Assembly (NCBI GenBank): GCA_000733355.1
Contig: JNVV01000005.1
Coordinates: 1,681,132 to 1,745,131, forward strand
Origin: Falciphora oryzae
Lineage: Eukaryota > Ascomycota > Sordariomycetes > Magnaporthales > Magnaporthaceae
DNA: 64,000 nucleotides
Direction: 5' to 3'
Position numbers and translations under genes: made by a program. Below the pieces are notes generated by a model. It saw nothing but the letters and a program-made list of their open reading frames with translations, searched no databases and was not told where the DNA came from. Every line of letters begins with the position of its first letter. Within the stretch, counting starts at the first letter, position 1. Below, one piece after another: positions 22,331 through 32,637 of this stretch.

Positions 22331-23798
22331 TCCTTATCCGTTTTTCCTACCAAACCAATATTAATAATCGGCAAATCCTTAGGGCTATCGTTAAAAAAAA
22401 TTAGCTCGGTCGGCATACAATTAGCTATTTGGGTCCATCGCTTTCAACGGGGGTTTTTTTGCATTTATTGCACGATCGCGTTAATAATCGTTTACCTTTC
22501 CTTTTAACTTAGGCAATCGTTAGGCTTAGGTTCCTCGAACCTTACAATCTTCTTTTTTTTGGGTCCGGTAAGGTCGTTTTTTTTCCGCGACCGCTAAAGG
22601 ATTTAATATCGCTTATGGTTTTAATTAATAAAACGATCCCGCCGGTTTGCGTTTGCCTATACCTACGGATTGATTTTTTCGCCGATTTAGCAGGGCGGAG
22701 GCAATTTAATCGTTAGCGAGTATTTAGCTAAAGCGGGTCGGTCGTTTGGCCAAACTATTTCCCGGTTAAAACAATCTAGCAGGATATAATGTTTGGAAAG
22801 TTAATGGAAACCAATAAAAACGTTATACCTTGTGTTTGTAACCCAAAAAGTCTAATTTGGGAACCGTTTGCCATCGATTTTAAAGGTCGAAATTATTTTT
22901 ATCGTTACCCTCCCTACTATTTGGCGGCGATAATTTTAAAACTAAATCGGTTGTTTAAGCTTGACGATTCTGGCTTTTAATTTTCGTTAGGCCCTAGCAG
23001 CTACAGCTAAGCTAACTAATAAATTTGTATCTGTTCCTATATTATACAACCCTTTAACGCGGAAGCCAATCCCATTTATTTATACGAAAGCGGTTTTAAT
23101 AAACGAAAACATTAATTAACTTTTAATTCGGGCTAATATAAGCATAAAAACCACCGTAAAAATTTCCGGTAGTCCTACTTTTTTCCCGATTTATCCGACG
23201 AAAACGACTCGGTTTCCAATCCCTTTTTGCTTTACCTAATTCCAATTGCAGCAACTTTACTTCAGTTCGGGCAGTTTTTAAAAAGGTGCCGTTCGCTATA
23301 CGTAAAACATATACTAGCTTTAATATAAGCCTTACGCTTTACCGGAATTAAAACTTTGCTATCCTTCGAATTAGAAATAGTTAAATTGCTATCCCTATTT
23401 TTCCGCTAATCGTTTTATGCTTTATTTCGGGGTGGTAATTTGCTATCACTTTTAGGTTTATTGCGGTTACTCCGTTAACCAGCTTTGCGCTCGCTGGTTT
23501 TTTTGTAATATCGCTTTTGGCTATAAGCTGCGTTGGCGACGTTTTTGCTAAAAACTTTATAACTAATATCCGGGTTTTAAGCATCGGTAAGCAGCCGAAA
23601 GTTAAAGTTCGGTAAAATGTACTCCCATAAAGTCATTTTTATATCGGCTACGGCAATATTAGCTGTTTAGGCCAAATTATTAAAACTAGCTAAAAATACG
23701 TAAATATTTGTATTTTTTGCTAAGTCGTACTTTAGCTTTACAAATTTGGCTCGAGCGGCCGAAGTTTGGTTTGGGTTATAATAGGTCGCGCTTAAAAC

Positions 23799-24208
23799 CT
23801 AAACCATTTTAATAACAAACGAAAATAGGTTATTATCCGACAGGAATCGTAGTTGCAATACCTCCAATAGGCCGCCCTTAAAGTATTTTATCAATTTATT
23901 CATCCGGCTTTTTTCCGTCCGGAAGGTTTCGTCGTTTTCCTCAAATTTATTAGCTACGGTTTTAACCCATAAATTAAAAGTCTTTTTATCGCCCTTAAAA
24001 ATCTTAAGCGCGACGCCTCGTTTTTTAGCCTTATTGTTATAGCGGGGATTTGCGCTTTTTGCAATCGGTCCGTACGGTTTAAACACGGGGTTAGCGGTTT
24101 AACCAGTTGGAATGAACTGGGTACCCCCGAAAACATTATCGGCGGGCGTCGCCTCCCGGGTTTAGCGGCTTCCTCCACTATTAGCCAATTGCGCTTACAG
24201 CGCTGCAA
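23799..24208 (-). pseudogene. Ty3 gag relic
   Basis: Fragment 23799-24086 (minus) contains a retrotransposon gag-like core: FKGDKKTFNLWV, then an RTEKSRMNKLIKYFKG segment, then a leucine-rich end. This matches the position expected after the 5' LTR at 24689-24908. Stops lie between the fragments. No intact zinc knuckle was found. Confidence 0.6.
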
Positions 24209-24688
24209 TTATATCTTTTAATTTTTAAACCTCCGCAACGGAAATGCCAGCTGCGGTAGCGTTTTGCCTATTGTTACCTATCTTTTGCTCCGAACCGGGT
24301 TTTGGTTTAACGGTGGACGGGACGTTATCGGGTTTTTTGGAATTACTATAGTCGGCCGATAAGCTGCTATTACCGGCCACAGTAATTAATTCTGCGTAAG
24401 GCGCTATCTGGACCTCGGGGTTTTGGGGCGGCGCTATTTGGGCCGCGGTTCCTAAATAAAGTCGAACTAACTGGCGATTCGTGGAAAGATAGCGTTTTTA
24501 CTTGGACATTAGCTGGTCCGATCCTAATTTTAACGCTTAATTGAGCCCCGACGGTGTTTAGCGTCGGTTTGGTTTTGGGTTCTGGGTTTTGGATTGGCGA
24601 ATTGATTTGCGTCGCGCGCCGCCGCGACGTAAAGGAAAAGTGCCTATTTTTAAATCGCCGGCAAGCGATTCAAATGAATGTAAAATTG

Positions 24689-24908
24689 TGTTACGGCCAA
24701 ACTAATGGAGGCACGCTGGCTTTGCATTGGCGCTATAAACGAAGATTCTATACTAAGGAAAGGGAAAGGAAAGGCGCTGGTCGCGCCGGCACGACACGCG
24801 CCTGAAGTTATCGCGATCTGTGTGGCTTGCATGCTTGTATTTGCCCCATAGCTGCCCCACAGCTGTAGCGGTGCCATTGGACGTATGGCTTGTGGCGGGA
24901 CCGTCACA
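24689..24908 (-). repeat. 5' LTR of the 18.9-24.9 kb Ty3 element
   Basis: This 220-bp copy reads tgttacggcc...gaccgtcaca on the plus strand. It keeps the terminal inverted dinucleotides and a short inverted end (tgttacgg/ccgtcaca). Confidence 0.85.
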
Positions 24909-25152
24909 GTTGAGAAGACATTTTTTCGTAATAATTTGTGCTAATTTTGGCCTGCAAAAGCAGGTTCGTCATATTGTGTCTTGACGGCAACGATTTCTGT
25001 GCCCCTCCCCCTCCACCTCTGGACACAGCCCCTGTTTTTTGGCGGACGGCCGCTGACTGGGGGACCCTGACGGTACTTTTGGCCCCCCTGCAGCAACTCT
25101 TGTACCTCTGCAACGACAATGACGGTAACGATCGTTGCTGCCGATCACGCCC

Positions 25153-25638
25153 TTAACGAGCAATTGGATGATCCAACCTTTTCCTATATCACCAGTGGAC
25201 ATGTGGTATGAAAGTCAACGACCCGGCCCTGCTTGTTATGGTTCCTCAAGCTGCCGCACAACGAGGATTCCGACGCTCCAGTCCCCTGAAGCTCGTTATC
25301 GTAGCATACAGTAAAACGTAGAATGTCTCACAGGTGACCTGTTCCATTTTAGAGTAATAACACAACTATGACATGTAACCAAAACCCCATTAGATGTTTG
25401 ACACACTCATCCTGCCGGCTTTCAGGGCTGACTTTACAGTCAGTACTCATTACCGCATTATACTCTCCACCTTGACTTTCCCCTCTCGCAACCATTTTAT
25501 TGCCTGCATTCCCCTTTATATTTAACCGGAATCTTCCCTTCCTTTTTCTAGCAGATATCCGAAATATGAAAAATGTCTGTCTCCATATTAGTGCCCACCT
25601 CCTCCAGTGAACCCGAGGACAGACTTGGCGTTTCTGGG
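25153..25638. other. Short unique spacer between elements
   Basis: These ~490 bp separate the Harbinger-like element from a solo LTR. The sequence is of intermediate GC and there is no coding frame of note. Confidence 0.5.
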
Positions 25639-25872
25639 TGTTGATCCACGTGATCTAGCGCGTGCATCCAGGAAGGGCCCACGCCTTATGGAGCAGCAGG
25701 CCTAGGGGCCGTGCGCTCCCACGAGCCTATAAAAGGGGATTTTGCTATCCCCTTCCTGTAACTAGATTCCTTCTCCTTCATGCATCAATACAGACACCTT
25801 TCCAGATCTATAGATCTTTGTTCTTTCTCTTGGGAGATCTCCGAGCCTACAGGAGTAACACTCCTACCAACA
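25639..25872 (+). mobile_element. Solo LTR, Copia-like (234 bp)
   Basis: It begins tgttgatcc and ends ctcctaccaaca, and is flanked by a perfect 5-bp duplication, ctggg (25634-25638 and 25873-25877). A TATA box (tataaaagg, 25728) is followed by a pyrimidine-rich stretch. The last 42 bp (gggagatctccgagcc...caggagtaacactcctaccaaca) match the end of the solo LTR at 30488-30803. The TGTTGG...CCAACA-type ends suggest a Copia family; no internal region is present. Confidence 0.8.
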
Positions 25873-26074
25873 CTGGGGCTCATAACTTCTAAATCTCCAG
25901 TCCTTTTCCCTCACACTTGCAGTACTTACACACATCCCACCTTCTTTCCGTGTCCAACCGCTTAAGATCTTCCCTAGCATTTTGCATGCAGATAAGCTGG
26001 AAACTCGTCTTGACACTAATTACAGAGCATTGAATCATTCAGTAGCCATATATATATATATATATATATATATA
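25873..26074. other. Spacer ending in a TA microsatellite
   Basis: About 170 bp of non-coding sequence is followed by a (TA)n run at 26047-26074. The run provides the TA target of the first MITE. Confidence 0.7.
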
Positions 26075-26516
26075 ACGTGGTTCATCACCGAGTCGCCCAT
26101 ATCACCGAGTCGCCCACTTCAAAATCCCATACTAAACGCCGTTTTCGACCCCCCGGTTAAATCCACTAATTTTTTATAAAATTCTATGAAAATTTAATAT
26201 GTTATATTCAACTATATAATTGATTTTATGATTATTTTTCCACATTTTTATCATTGCTATTTAAAGTGATTTACTATTTATACACAGTGTTTTACACAGT
26301 GTTTTACATAGTGTTTAAAACTCTCCTAAAATAATGCTAATAAAAATCTGGAAAAATAATCATAAAATCAATTATATAGTTAAATATAACATATTAAATT
26401 TTCATAGAATTTTATAAAAAATTAGTGGATTTAACCGGGGGGTCGAAAACGGCGTATAGTATGGAATTTTGAAGTGGGCGACTCGGTGATATGGGCGACT
26501 CGGTGATGAACCACGT
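26075..26516. mobile_element. MITE 1: long-TIR pogo-type element, 442 bp
   Basis: The ends read acgtggttcat...atgaaccacgt and are flanked by TA on both sides. The arms are inverted repeats of about 190 bp around a ~50-bp centre, so the element is nearly a perfect palindrome. Each end carries two tandem copies of a 15-bp motif, atcaccgagtcgccc. It shares terminal acgtggttca with the Fot1/pogo elements at 27417 and 31613, so their transposase is the likely mobiliser. There is no coding capacity. Confidence 0.85.
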
Positions 26517-26534
26517 TATATATATATATATATA

Positions 26535-27414
26535 ACGTGGTTCATAAGCGAGTGGGACATATAAGCGAGTGGGACAGTTCAAAATCCCATACTAAACGCC
26601 GTTTTTTTAACTCTTTATAATTTTACCAATTTTGCTCCAAATTCGATGCAATTTTGTATACAACGTTTTAACCATGTAGCCGATTTTATATAATTATCTT
26701 CGATTTTATAACCTTAACCCGGGTAAGATATAAAGAAATGCGCTAAAATAATCCCTGCAAAAAAGTTTTTCTTTAATATCGTGCCCAATTTGGCGTTATA
26801 AAATCGAAAATAATTATATAAAATCGGCTACATGGTTAAAATGTTATATACAAAATTGCATCGAATTTGGAGCAAAATTGGTAAAGTTATAAAAAGTTAA
26901 AAAAACGGCGTTTAGTATGGGATTTTGTAACACCCCGATCCGCAGCCACGATCAGCAGCCCTAAGGACCGCCACCGGTATCTTCAAAGGGGGACTCCGGT
27001 AGTAGCCAAAGGGGTGTACGCCAAAGTGGCATGTTGTTCCAAACCAGGAGGTCAGTGGCATGTTGTTCCAAACCAAAGGGTTAGTGGCATATTATTCCAA
27101 ACCATAACGCACCAAAGCACAGCCAGCCCGGACGGGCATCATGGAAAAGGAGACTCTGCCGACGGCAGCCGAGGGGTGGCTGGGAGGCCGTGCATAAAAA
27201 GGGCCTGCAAAACCCCCTATGAAGGGAGTTCGAAAGCCAAGCAATCGTTTCTTGTTTCTTGTCATCATTAGCTTATCGAGCCTCGCACAAACCAGACTGT
27301 TAAGTTGCTAAACCTCTAAGATCCCCCTTTTCCCTTCAAACGTAACCTCCCTTCCCTAAAGAGGCCGCCGTTTGTTACAAATTTTGAACTGTCCCACTCG
27401 CTTATAAACCACGT
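26535..27414. mobile_element. MITE 2: long-TIR pogo-type element, interrupted by a solo LTR
   Basis: The left end at 26535 reads acgtggttcataagcgagtg and the right end at 27414 is its inverse (cttataaaccacgt), each flanked by TA. The 880-bp interval includes the solo LTR at 26926-27379; without it the element is about 420 bp, like MITE 1. The ends carry two copies of ataagcgagtgggac in place of MITE 1's atcaccgagtcgccc. Both MITEs share the next segment, ttcaaaatcccatactaaac. Confidence 0.85.
26926..27379 (+). mobile_element. Solo LTR (454 bp) inside MITE 2
   Basis: It starts tgtaacaccccgatcc and ends ccgtttgttaca. Flanks are gattt (26921-26925) and aattt (27380-27384), a 5-bp target duplication with one transition. 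It belongs to the same family as the LTR at 2160-2671 and has three copies of the 29-bp unit. It lies in the right arm of MITE 2 and so inserted after that element. Confidence 0.85.
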
Positions 27415-27416
27415 TA

Positions 27417-29277
27417 ACGTGGTTCACAAGTGAGTGGGATACACAAGCGAGTGGAACAAAACACGCGACAACGCGACGCATCATCTTTAGCAACCGATTC
27501 CTTTACCAAACAAAATGTCAAACAAAAGCGACGAAAGCCGGGTAATGCTTGCCCTTTAAGCTTTGCAATCCAACCTAAAACTAAGCATACGGGAAGCTGC
27601 GAAAATCTACTCGGTCGCGAATTCGACTTTAGCGCGTCGGAAACACGGCCAACCTGCTCGACGCGATATAATACCCAAATTACGGAAATTAACGGAATCC
27701 GAAAAGGAAGTGCTTATTAAGTACATATTCGAGCTGGATTTTCGCGCATTTCCTTCCCGGCCTTTTGGTGTTAAAGATATAGCCAACCGACTGCTTGCCG
27801 AACGTAACGCGCGCGCCGTTAGCAAAAACTGGGTCGCGAACTTCGTTAAACGCCGCGCAAAGTTCGGCACGCGTTAGATTCGAAAATACGACTACCAAAG
27901 GGCTAAATGCGAAAATCCCAAGCTTGTTTTTACGTAGTTCGATTTTATACGGAATACTATAGCTAAATATAGCATTTAAAATAACAACATTTATAATTTC
28001 GACGAAACCGGCTTTTTTATAGGCATAATCGCGGCCGTTATAGTTATTACAACGTTAGAAGGGCGAAGTAAAGCAAAATTGGTCCAGTTTAGCAACCGGA
28101 AATGGGCTACAATTATTTAAAGGGTTAATTATTGCGGTTAAGCGATCCCCTTTTTTATTATCGTTAAAAGGCAGTACCATTTAGCTAATTGGTATTCGGA
28201 AACCGACCTTTTACGCAATTAGGTTATCGCAATAAACGCTAATAGGTGGATTACGAACGAGCTCGGTTTGAAATGGATCCGGTATTTCGATAAACACATT
28301 GCAGCTCGTTTTACGGGGTCCTATCGTTTGTTAATGCTAAACGGATACGAAAGCTACCATTCGACGGATTTTGAACTTTATTATTAAAAATATAACATTA
28401 TTACGCTTTGCATGCTTCCGTATTCGTTTTATTTCATTTAACCGTTTAACGTTAGGTATTTTAGCCCAATAAAAAAAGCGTACGGTCGATAAATCAAGGA
28501 TTTAATAAAATCGCACGTTAATTACGTAATTAAAATCGAGTTCCTTTCGGCGTTTAAAGCGGTATTTTTTAACTTTATAACTAAAAAAAATATCCAAAAA
28601 GGCTTCCGAAAGGCTGGCTTTATTCTTTTCAATCCGGATTCGGTTTTGGAAAAGTTAAATGTAAAGCTACGGATTCCAACTCCCCTAAAAACGCTTTTAA
28701 ACGACCCCGAACTTTAAACCTCCAAAACGCCCCGGATAGTTAAAAAAGCAATTTCGCAATCCGAATACATTAAAATTCGGATTTCCAATTACTAAAGCAG
28801 CTTTCCAACTCCTATTTATACGGCTATGAACTAAATTGCAAAAAAGGCGAAAGCGATAATGCATAAAGTAGCCTTTTTTCAAACCGAGGTGTTTACGTTT
28901 AAAAAGGCGAACGAAGCATTAAACAAACGCCGGAAGGCCAAAAAAACACGTGTCCGATTTGGAAGGTTATTTACTATCGAAAAAGTACGAAATGTTTTAA
29001 ATTAGGAAAAGCTAGATAAATAGCTATAATAAAAAATGCGCGCTTATAAGGGTTAGGAAAGGAGGGCGACGACGACTCGTTAGCGATATAGCATTTGCGG
29101 CAAAACCGGACACAATGCGCGCATTTGTTAAAAAGAAGTAGAAATGTTTGATATATATAGTTCCAAATAGTTTGAATGGATTTTTGGCGTTGTTAGGTTA
29201 GCATGCGAATTAATTGTTTAAAGGTCGGGGTGGCGTGTCCCATTCGCTTATGTATCCTACTTATTTGTAAACTACGT
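27417..29277 (+). mobile_element. Fot1/pogo DNA transposon copy 1 (1861 bp)
   Basis: TIRs acgtggttcacaag... and ...tttgtaaactacgt are flanked by TA (27415-27416 and 29278-29279). Each end has two copies of a ~15-bp subterminal motif related to caagcgagtgggac. The length is typical of fungal Fot1-like elements. It abuts MITE 2, sharing a single TA dinucleotide with it. Confidence 0.9.
27514..29170 (+). pseudogene. Fot1/pogo transposase, broken by stops
   Basis: The start MSNKSDESRVML is followed by a TAA where copy 2 has CAA. The N-terminal region has a psq-type helix-turn-helix (SIREAAKIYSVANSTLARRKHG) and a CENP-B-like second HTH (NRLLAERNARAVSKNWVANFVKR). Downstream are DDE-domain fragments, including an F-D-E-T-G-F region near 28000 and an L-L-M-L-N-G-Y-E-S region near 28335. 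The C-terminus ends in a knuckle, CGKTGHNARIC, near 29093-29127. Many in-frame TAA/TAG codons and shifts make it non-functional. Confidence 0.85.
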
Positions 29278-29954
29278 TACTATTTTAAAAACCGCTTGTT
29301 TATCGGTTTGCGGATCCGTGCTAGGGGCTTTTTGGCCTTTGTGAAAATCATTTTAAAAACCCGCTAGAAGTATCTTTTTAACCAGGTTTACGAGTCGCGT
29401 TGGCACGGTTTTCGCCACCTTTTGTGCCACCTCCTATGCCACCTTTTTTGCCACCCCCTTTGCCACCTACCTAAGGACTTTAGCATAACTAATATATAAA
29501 GCTAAACACCTTCCCGCCTTTCGAAAAGCTTTTGCTTTAAAAAAAATTCGAACCCCGAAAGGGCCACCTGTTATGGCGTGGCGTGCCTTTTCGTGCAGCT
29601 TTGCTTTATAAAGGGTACTTGAGCTTCCAATTAAGCCAAAGTTTCGACTTTAGCTTAGTCGTCCTTTTGGTAGCAAGTGGGTGGAAGCTCCTATTGCCGA
29701 ACCGTAACACCACCCCTAAAAGGGCCCAGCACGCGCAGATAGGATTAAATAGTAATAAATGCATTTTTTTTTTTTGCCACCGCCCAAATAGGAAATTGGT
29801 TTGCAAATGTAACACCGGTAAAAATGGAGAAAAAAAAGGTACATTTTTTATTGCAAGGCCCTTAGTTACGCTTATTTCGGGAGTATCCGTGTGCAAAAAA
29901 CCGGTCCAGGGTTAAAAAACAAAAAACATGCTAGTAACAAACACGCCCTAAAAC
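29278..29954. other. AT-rich spacer with a hAT-like element end
   Basis: This stretch is non-coding. Near 29918-29950 it contains aaaaaacatgctagtaacaaacacgccct. A near-identical stretch occurs at about 40458-40494, just outside Fot1/pogo copy 2. Read inversely, these look like the right ends of a hAT-type non-autonomous element (agggcgtgtttgttact). Confidence 0.5.
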
Positions 29955-30433
29955 TTAGGGACTGTTTGATACTAAATGGTTTTTTTTTTTTTTTTTTGGT
30001 CTTTTAGTCGTTGAAAATGCCTTTATTGAAGGGTGTACGTAAAAACCTGGAAGGTTTGGTTAAAAAGGTACTTTTAGCTAGTTGAAATTTATTTTTATCA
30101 AGGGCCTGTTCTAAACTAACGGTTTTTCGGTTTTTTTGGGTTTTTGCTTAACTTTTTTTTAAAATATATTAACACTAAAGGCAGGATAGCAAAAACAAAT
30201 TAATATGGATGCGGTTTTAAATAATACAAATCTTTTTTATATGCTTCCTTTTTGCAAAGCTTTTAATCTTTAGAAAAAATTTAGCAAAAAACTAAAAAAC
30301 TAAAAACCGTTAGTTTAAGACAAGCCCTAAGTTTCGCAGAATTTATGCTTTGTTTAGTAGCACTAAAAGCCAGCGGTGTTTGGAATAGTATGGGAAAAAC
30401 CAAAAACACCATCTAGTGTTAAACAGCCCCTTA
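29955..30433. mobile_element. Possible hAT-like MITE (~480 bp)
   Basis: The left end ttagggactgtttgatacta and the inverse of the right end (taaggggctgtttaacacta, from ~30412-30433) form imperfect TIRs of about 25 bp ending in atgg. Both have the AGGG-CTGTTT character of hAT MITEs. A clear 8-bp target duplication was not found, so the exact ends are uncertain. The interior has a long T run near 29980-29998 and no coding frame. Confidence 0.45.
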
Positions 30434-30487
30434 GGTATAAGGCAATATGCCGTGGGGTGGCGATCAATTCCATGGAATTAGCCAAGT

Positions 30488-30803
30488 TGTTGGATTATTA
30501 TTCCAGCACTATTCCGGCGCATGCACTAAAGGGATCTGGAAGCCAGGAAGGCTTGGGAGGCCCGGGCCCTCCGGGGCCCATGGGGCCCACGGGGCCCATA
30601 GGGCCCCCGTGACCTGGAGGGCCAAGCCCTGTTGGCAATGTATATAAGGGGCTTCGTTGCCCTCCCTTCTAGCAGATAGATCCCTTTCCTCTTCACGCGC
30701 AATAGAGGATCCAACCAACCAGTAGGATCCGTGTTCGTCACTCCTGGGAGATCTCCGTGCCCGGCCCCCATTGGGGCCAACAGGAGTACCACTCCTACCA
30801 ACA
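30488..30803 (+). mobile_element. Solo LTR, Copia-like (316 bp)
   Basis: It begins tgttggattattattccagc and ends ctcctaccaaca, with a perfect 5-bp duplication, caagt (30483-30487 and 30804-30808). A TATA box (tatataagg, 30641) lies mid-element. A GC-rich run of four ~9-bp ggggcccay units (about 30560-30610) gives a spurious collagen-like frame. Its last ~40 bp match the solo LTR at 25639-25872. Confidence 0.85.
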
Positions 30804-31612
30804 CAAGTGGCTATTAATTTGCTTTCCTTTTTCAAGACAAAAACGAGCAGTCTAGAACCCTCTTATAACCATTCACCAGCATCCCCTTGCTGCATTTACA
30901 CTCCTAAAGGCCTTTATCTGTTTAGTTTTGCCCTTGGGGGTGGCTGTTTCACCATGCCCTTCGCTTTAGTAAGCACTTATCGCTTAGCTTTTTAGTAAGC
31001 CACGGGAGGGCGCCACTTTAACTTCCTGTAAAAGAAGGAGTGTAAGTTAATAAGCTTTTCCTTTTGCCTTCCGCTACGTATTTTTTCATATTTGTAGCTT
31101 TAAATTACTTACCTCCATTCCGGCTATGTTATAAAGTGCGCTTTTTAGGCACTGCTTCGTCTCGTAGCGGAGGTTTTTAAGCTCTCGGTGCCGGATATGC
31201 CAAATGTTCGCAACGCCCGACGAGAAACCATGTGGATAGTGGCGGCAAAGTCGACGTAATGCTGGTACGCCTACCACCTTTGGATAGTAAAGCTGTGCAT
31301 AGGCAAAGTCGACGGCCGGAGGGCGTCCGCCAGCTCGGCGGCTTCGAGGTGATAGGCAGGTGGTCAAGCGGGCCTAACGGCGGTTGCAGCACACCAAACA
31401 CCTCTATAAGCATCCTAGTTTGGGAAACCCGGGACTTTTTCCATAATAGGTGTCGCCGAACAGCAACCAGGCTAGGGCCTTGCAGGAAGGGAACGGACGG
31501 GCAATATAATCTACCGGAAGCGCTTCCGGTTATCGAAAGCGCTTTAGTTCGTAAAGTGGCAGGACAAAGTCGGGAGGGACGGAGATTATTATTATATATC
31601 AATATATATATA
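30804..31612. other. Spacer, no supportable gene
   Basis: This is mixed-composition sequence with overlapping frames on both strands (31177-31638 minus, 31232-31618 plus) that have no recognised motif. It ends in an AT-rich run at 31591-31612 that supplied the TA target of Fot1/pogo copy 2. Confidence 0.45.
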
Positions 31613-32351
31613 ACGTAGTTTATAAATAAGTGGGACACATAAGCGAATGGGATACGCTACCCCAACCTTTGGACAATTAATTCGCATACCAACCTAACAA
31701 CGCTAAAAATCCATTCAAACTATTCGGAACTATATATATCGGACATTTTTACTTTTTTTTAACAAGTGCGCGCATTATGTCCGGTTTTGCCGCAAATGCC
31801 ATATCGCTAACGAATCGTCGTCGCCTTCCTTTCCTAACCCCTATAAGCGCGCATTTTTTACTATAGCTATTTATCCAGCTCCTTTTAATTTAGAACATTT
31901 CGTACCTTTTCGATAGTAAATAACCTTCCAAATCGAATACGTGTTTTTTTAGCCCTCCGGCGTTTGTTTAATATTTCGTTCGCTTTTTTAAACGTGGACA
32001 CCTCGGCTCGAAAAAGGGCCACTTTATGCATTATCGCTTTCGCCCCTTTTGCAATTTGGTTTATAACCGTATAAATAAAAATTAAAAAGCTGCTTTAGTA
32101 ATTGGAAATCCGAATTTTGATATATTCGGATTGCGAAATTGCTTTTTTAATTATCCGGGGCGTTTTGAAGGTCCAAGGTTTAGGGTCGTTTAAAAGCGTT
32201 TTTAAAGGAGTTGGAATTTGTAGCTTTACATTCAGCTTTTCCAAAACCGAATCCGGATTAAAAGGAGTAAAGCCAGCTTTTCAAAAGCCTTTTTAAATGT
32301 TTTCTTTAATTATAAAGTTAAAAAATGCCGTTTTAAACGCCGAAAGGAATT

Positions 32352-32637
32352 TGTCACACGGAAGAACCTGTGGACTTACCTAATTGGCCCCACAGAAGGT
32401 CCGGGAACCGGTATAGGTGCCTAACGGCCCCGAGGCCCAAAGGCCGAAGGCCGGAGGGGCAGTGTGAATTATGTATTTAATATTTCGCACGGATTACAGG
32501 GTGGTTTATATAAACCCTGCCATCTCCTATGTCCTCCAGGAAAGATTCCTTTTTCCTCAAGCATTTTTTGAGCCCATAGAAAGATTATTTGCAATATAGA
32601 GATCCTTTTCCAAGCCGTTTTTGACCTTTTGTTACAA
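32352..32637 (+). repeat. 5' LTR of the chromodomain Ty3 element
   Basis: This is 286 bp with a TATA-like tttatataaa. At about a dozen sites where the two LTRs differ this copy has T and the 3' LTR has C, with very few changes the other way. Confidence 0.9.

Larger units (their letters stand above)
18939..24908 (-). mobile_element. Full-length Ty3/Gypsy-type retrotransposon, heavily mutated
   Basis: Two 220-bp direct LTRs (18939-19158 and 24689-24908) bound a 5970-bp element. The target duplication is gttaa on the left (18934-18938) and gttga on the right (24909-24913), identical except for one transition. Coding order on the minus strand is gag, then reverse transcriptase, then integrase, the Ty3 order. 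A purine-rich tract (cctcctaaacctcg on the plus strand, just right of 19158) sits where the polypurine tract is expected. Every frame is broken by stops and the interior is very AT-rich. It is nested inside the Harbinger-like element. Confidence 0.85.
18350..25152. mobile_element. Harbinger-like non-autonomous DNA element split by a Ty3 element
   Basis: Perfect 43-bp inverted repeats lie at 18350-18392 and 25110-25152; the outer end reads gggcgtgatcggcagcaacg. They are flanked by the trinucleotide tta on both sides (18347-18349 and 25153-25155). A 3-bp TTA duplication is typical of PIF/Harbinger elements. Removing the nested Ty3 element (18939-24908) and its target duplication leaves about 0.83 kb without coding capacity, so this would be a MITE-like derivative. 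Superfamily assignment rests on TIR and target site only; no transposase is present. Confidence 0.65.

Noticed and set aside
26075..27414. CRISPR-like array, because of repeated atcaccgagtcgccc and ataagcgagtgggac motifs
   Set aside because: There are only two tandem copies per end, arranged symmetrically as inverted termini, in a eukaryotic genome; these are transposon subterminal repeats.
30530..30612. Collagen-like GPP repeats in translation
   Set aside because: They come from a short GC-rich run of ggggcccay units inside a solo LTR, not from a gene.
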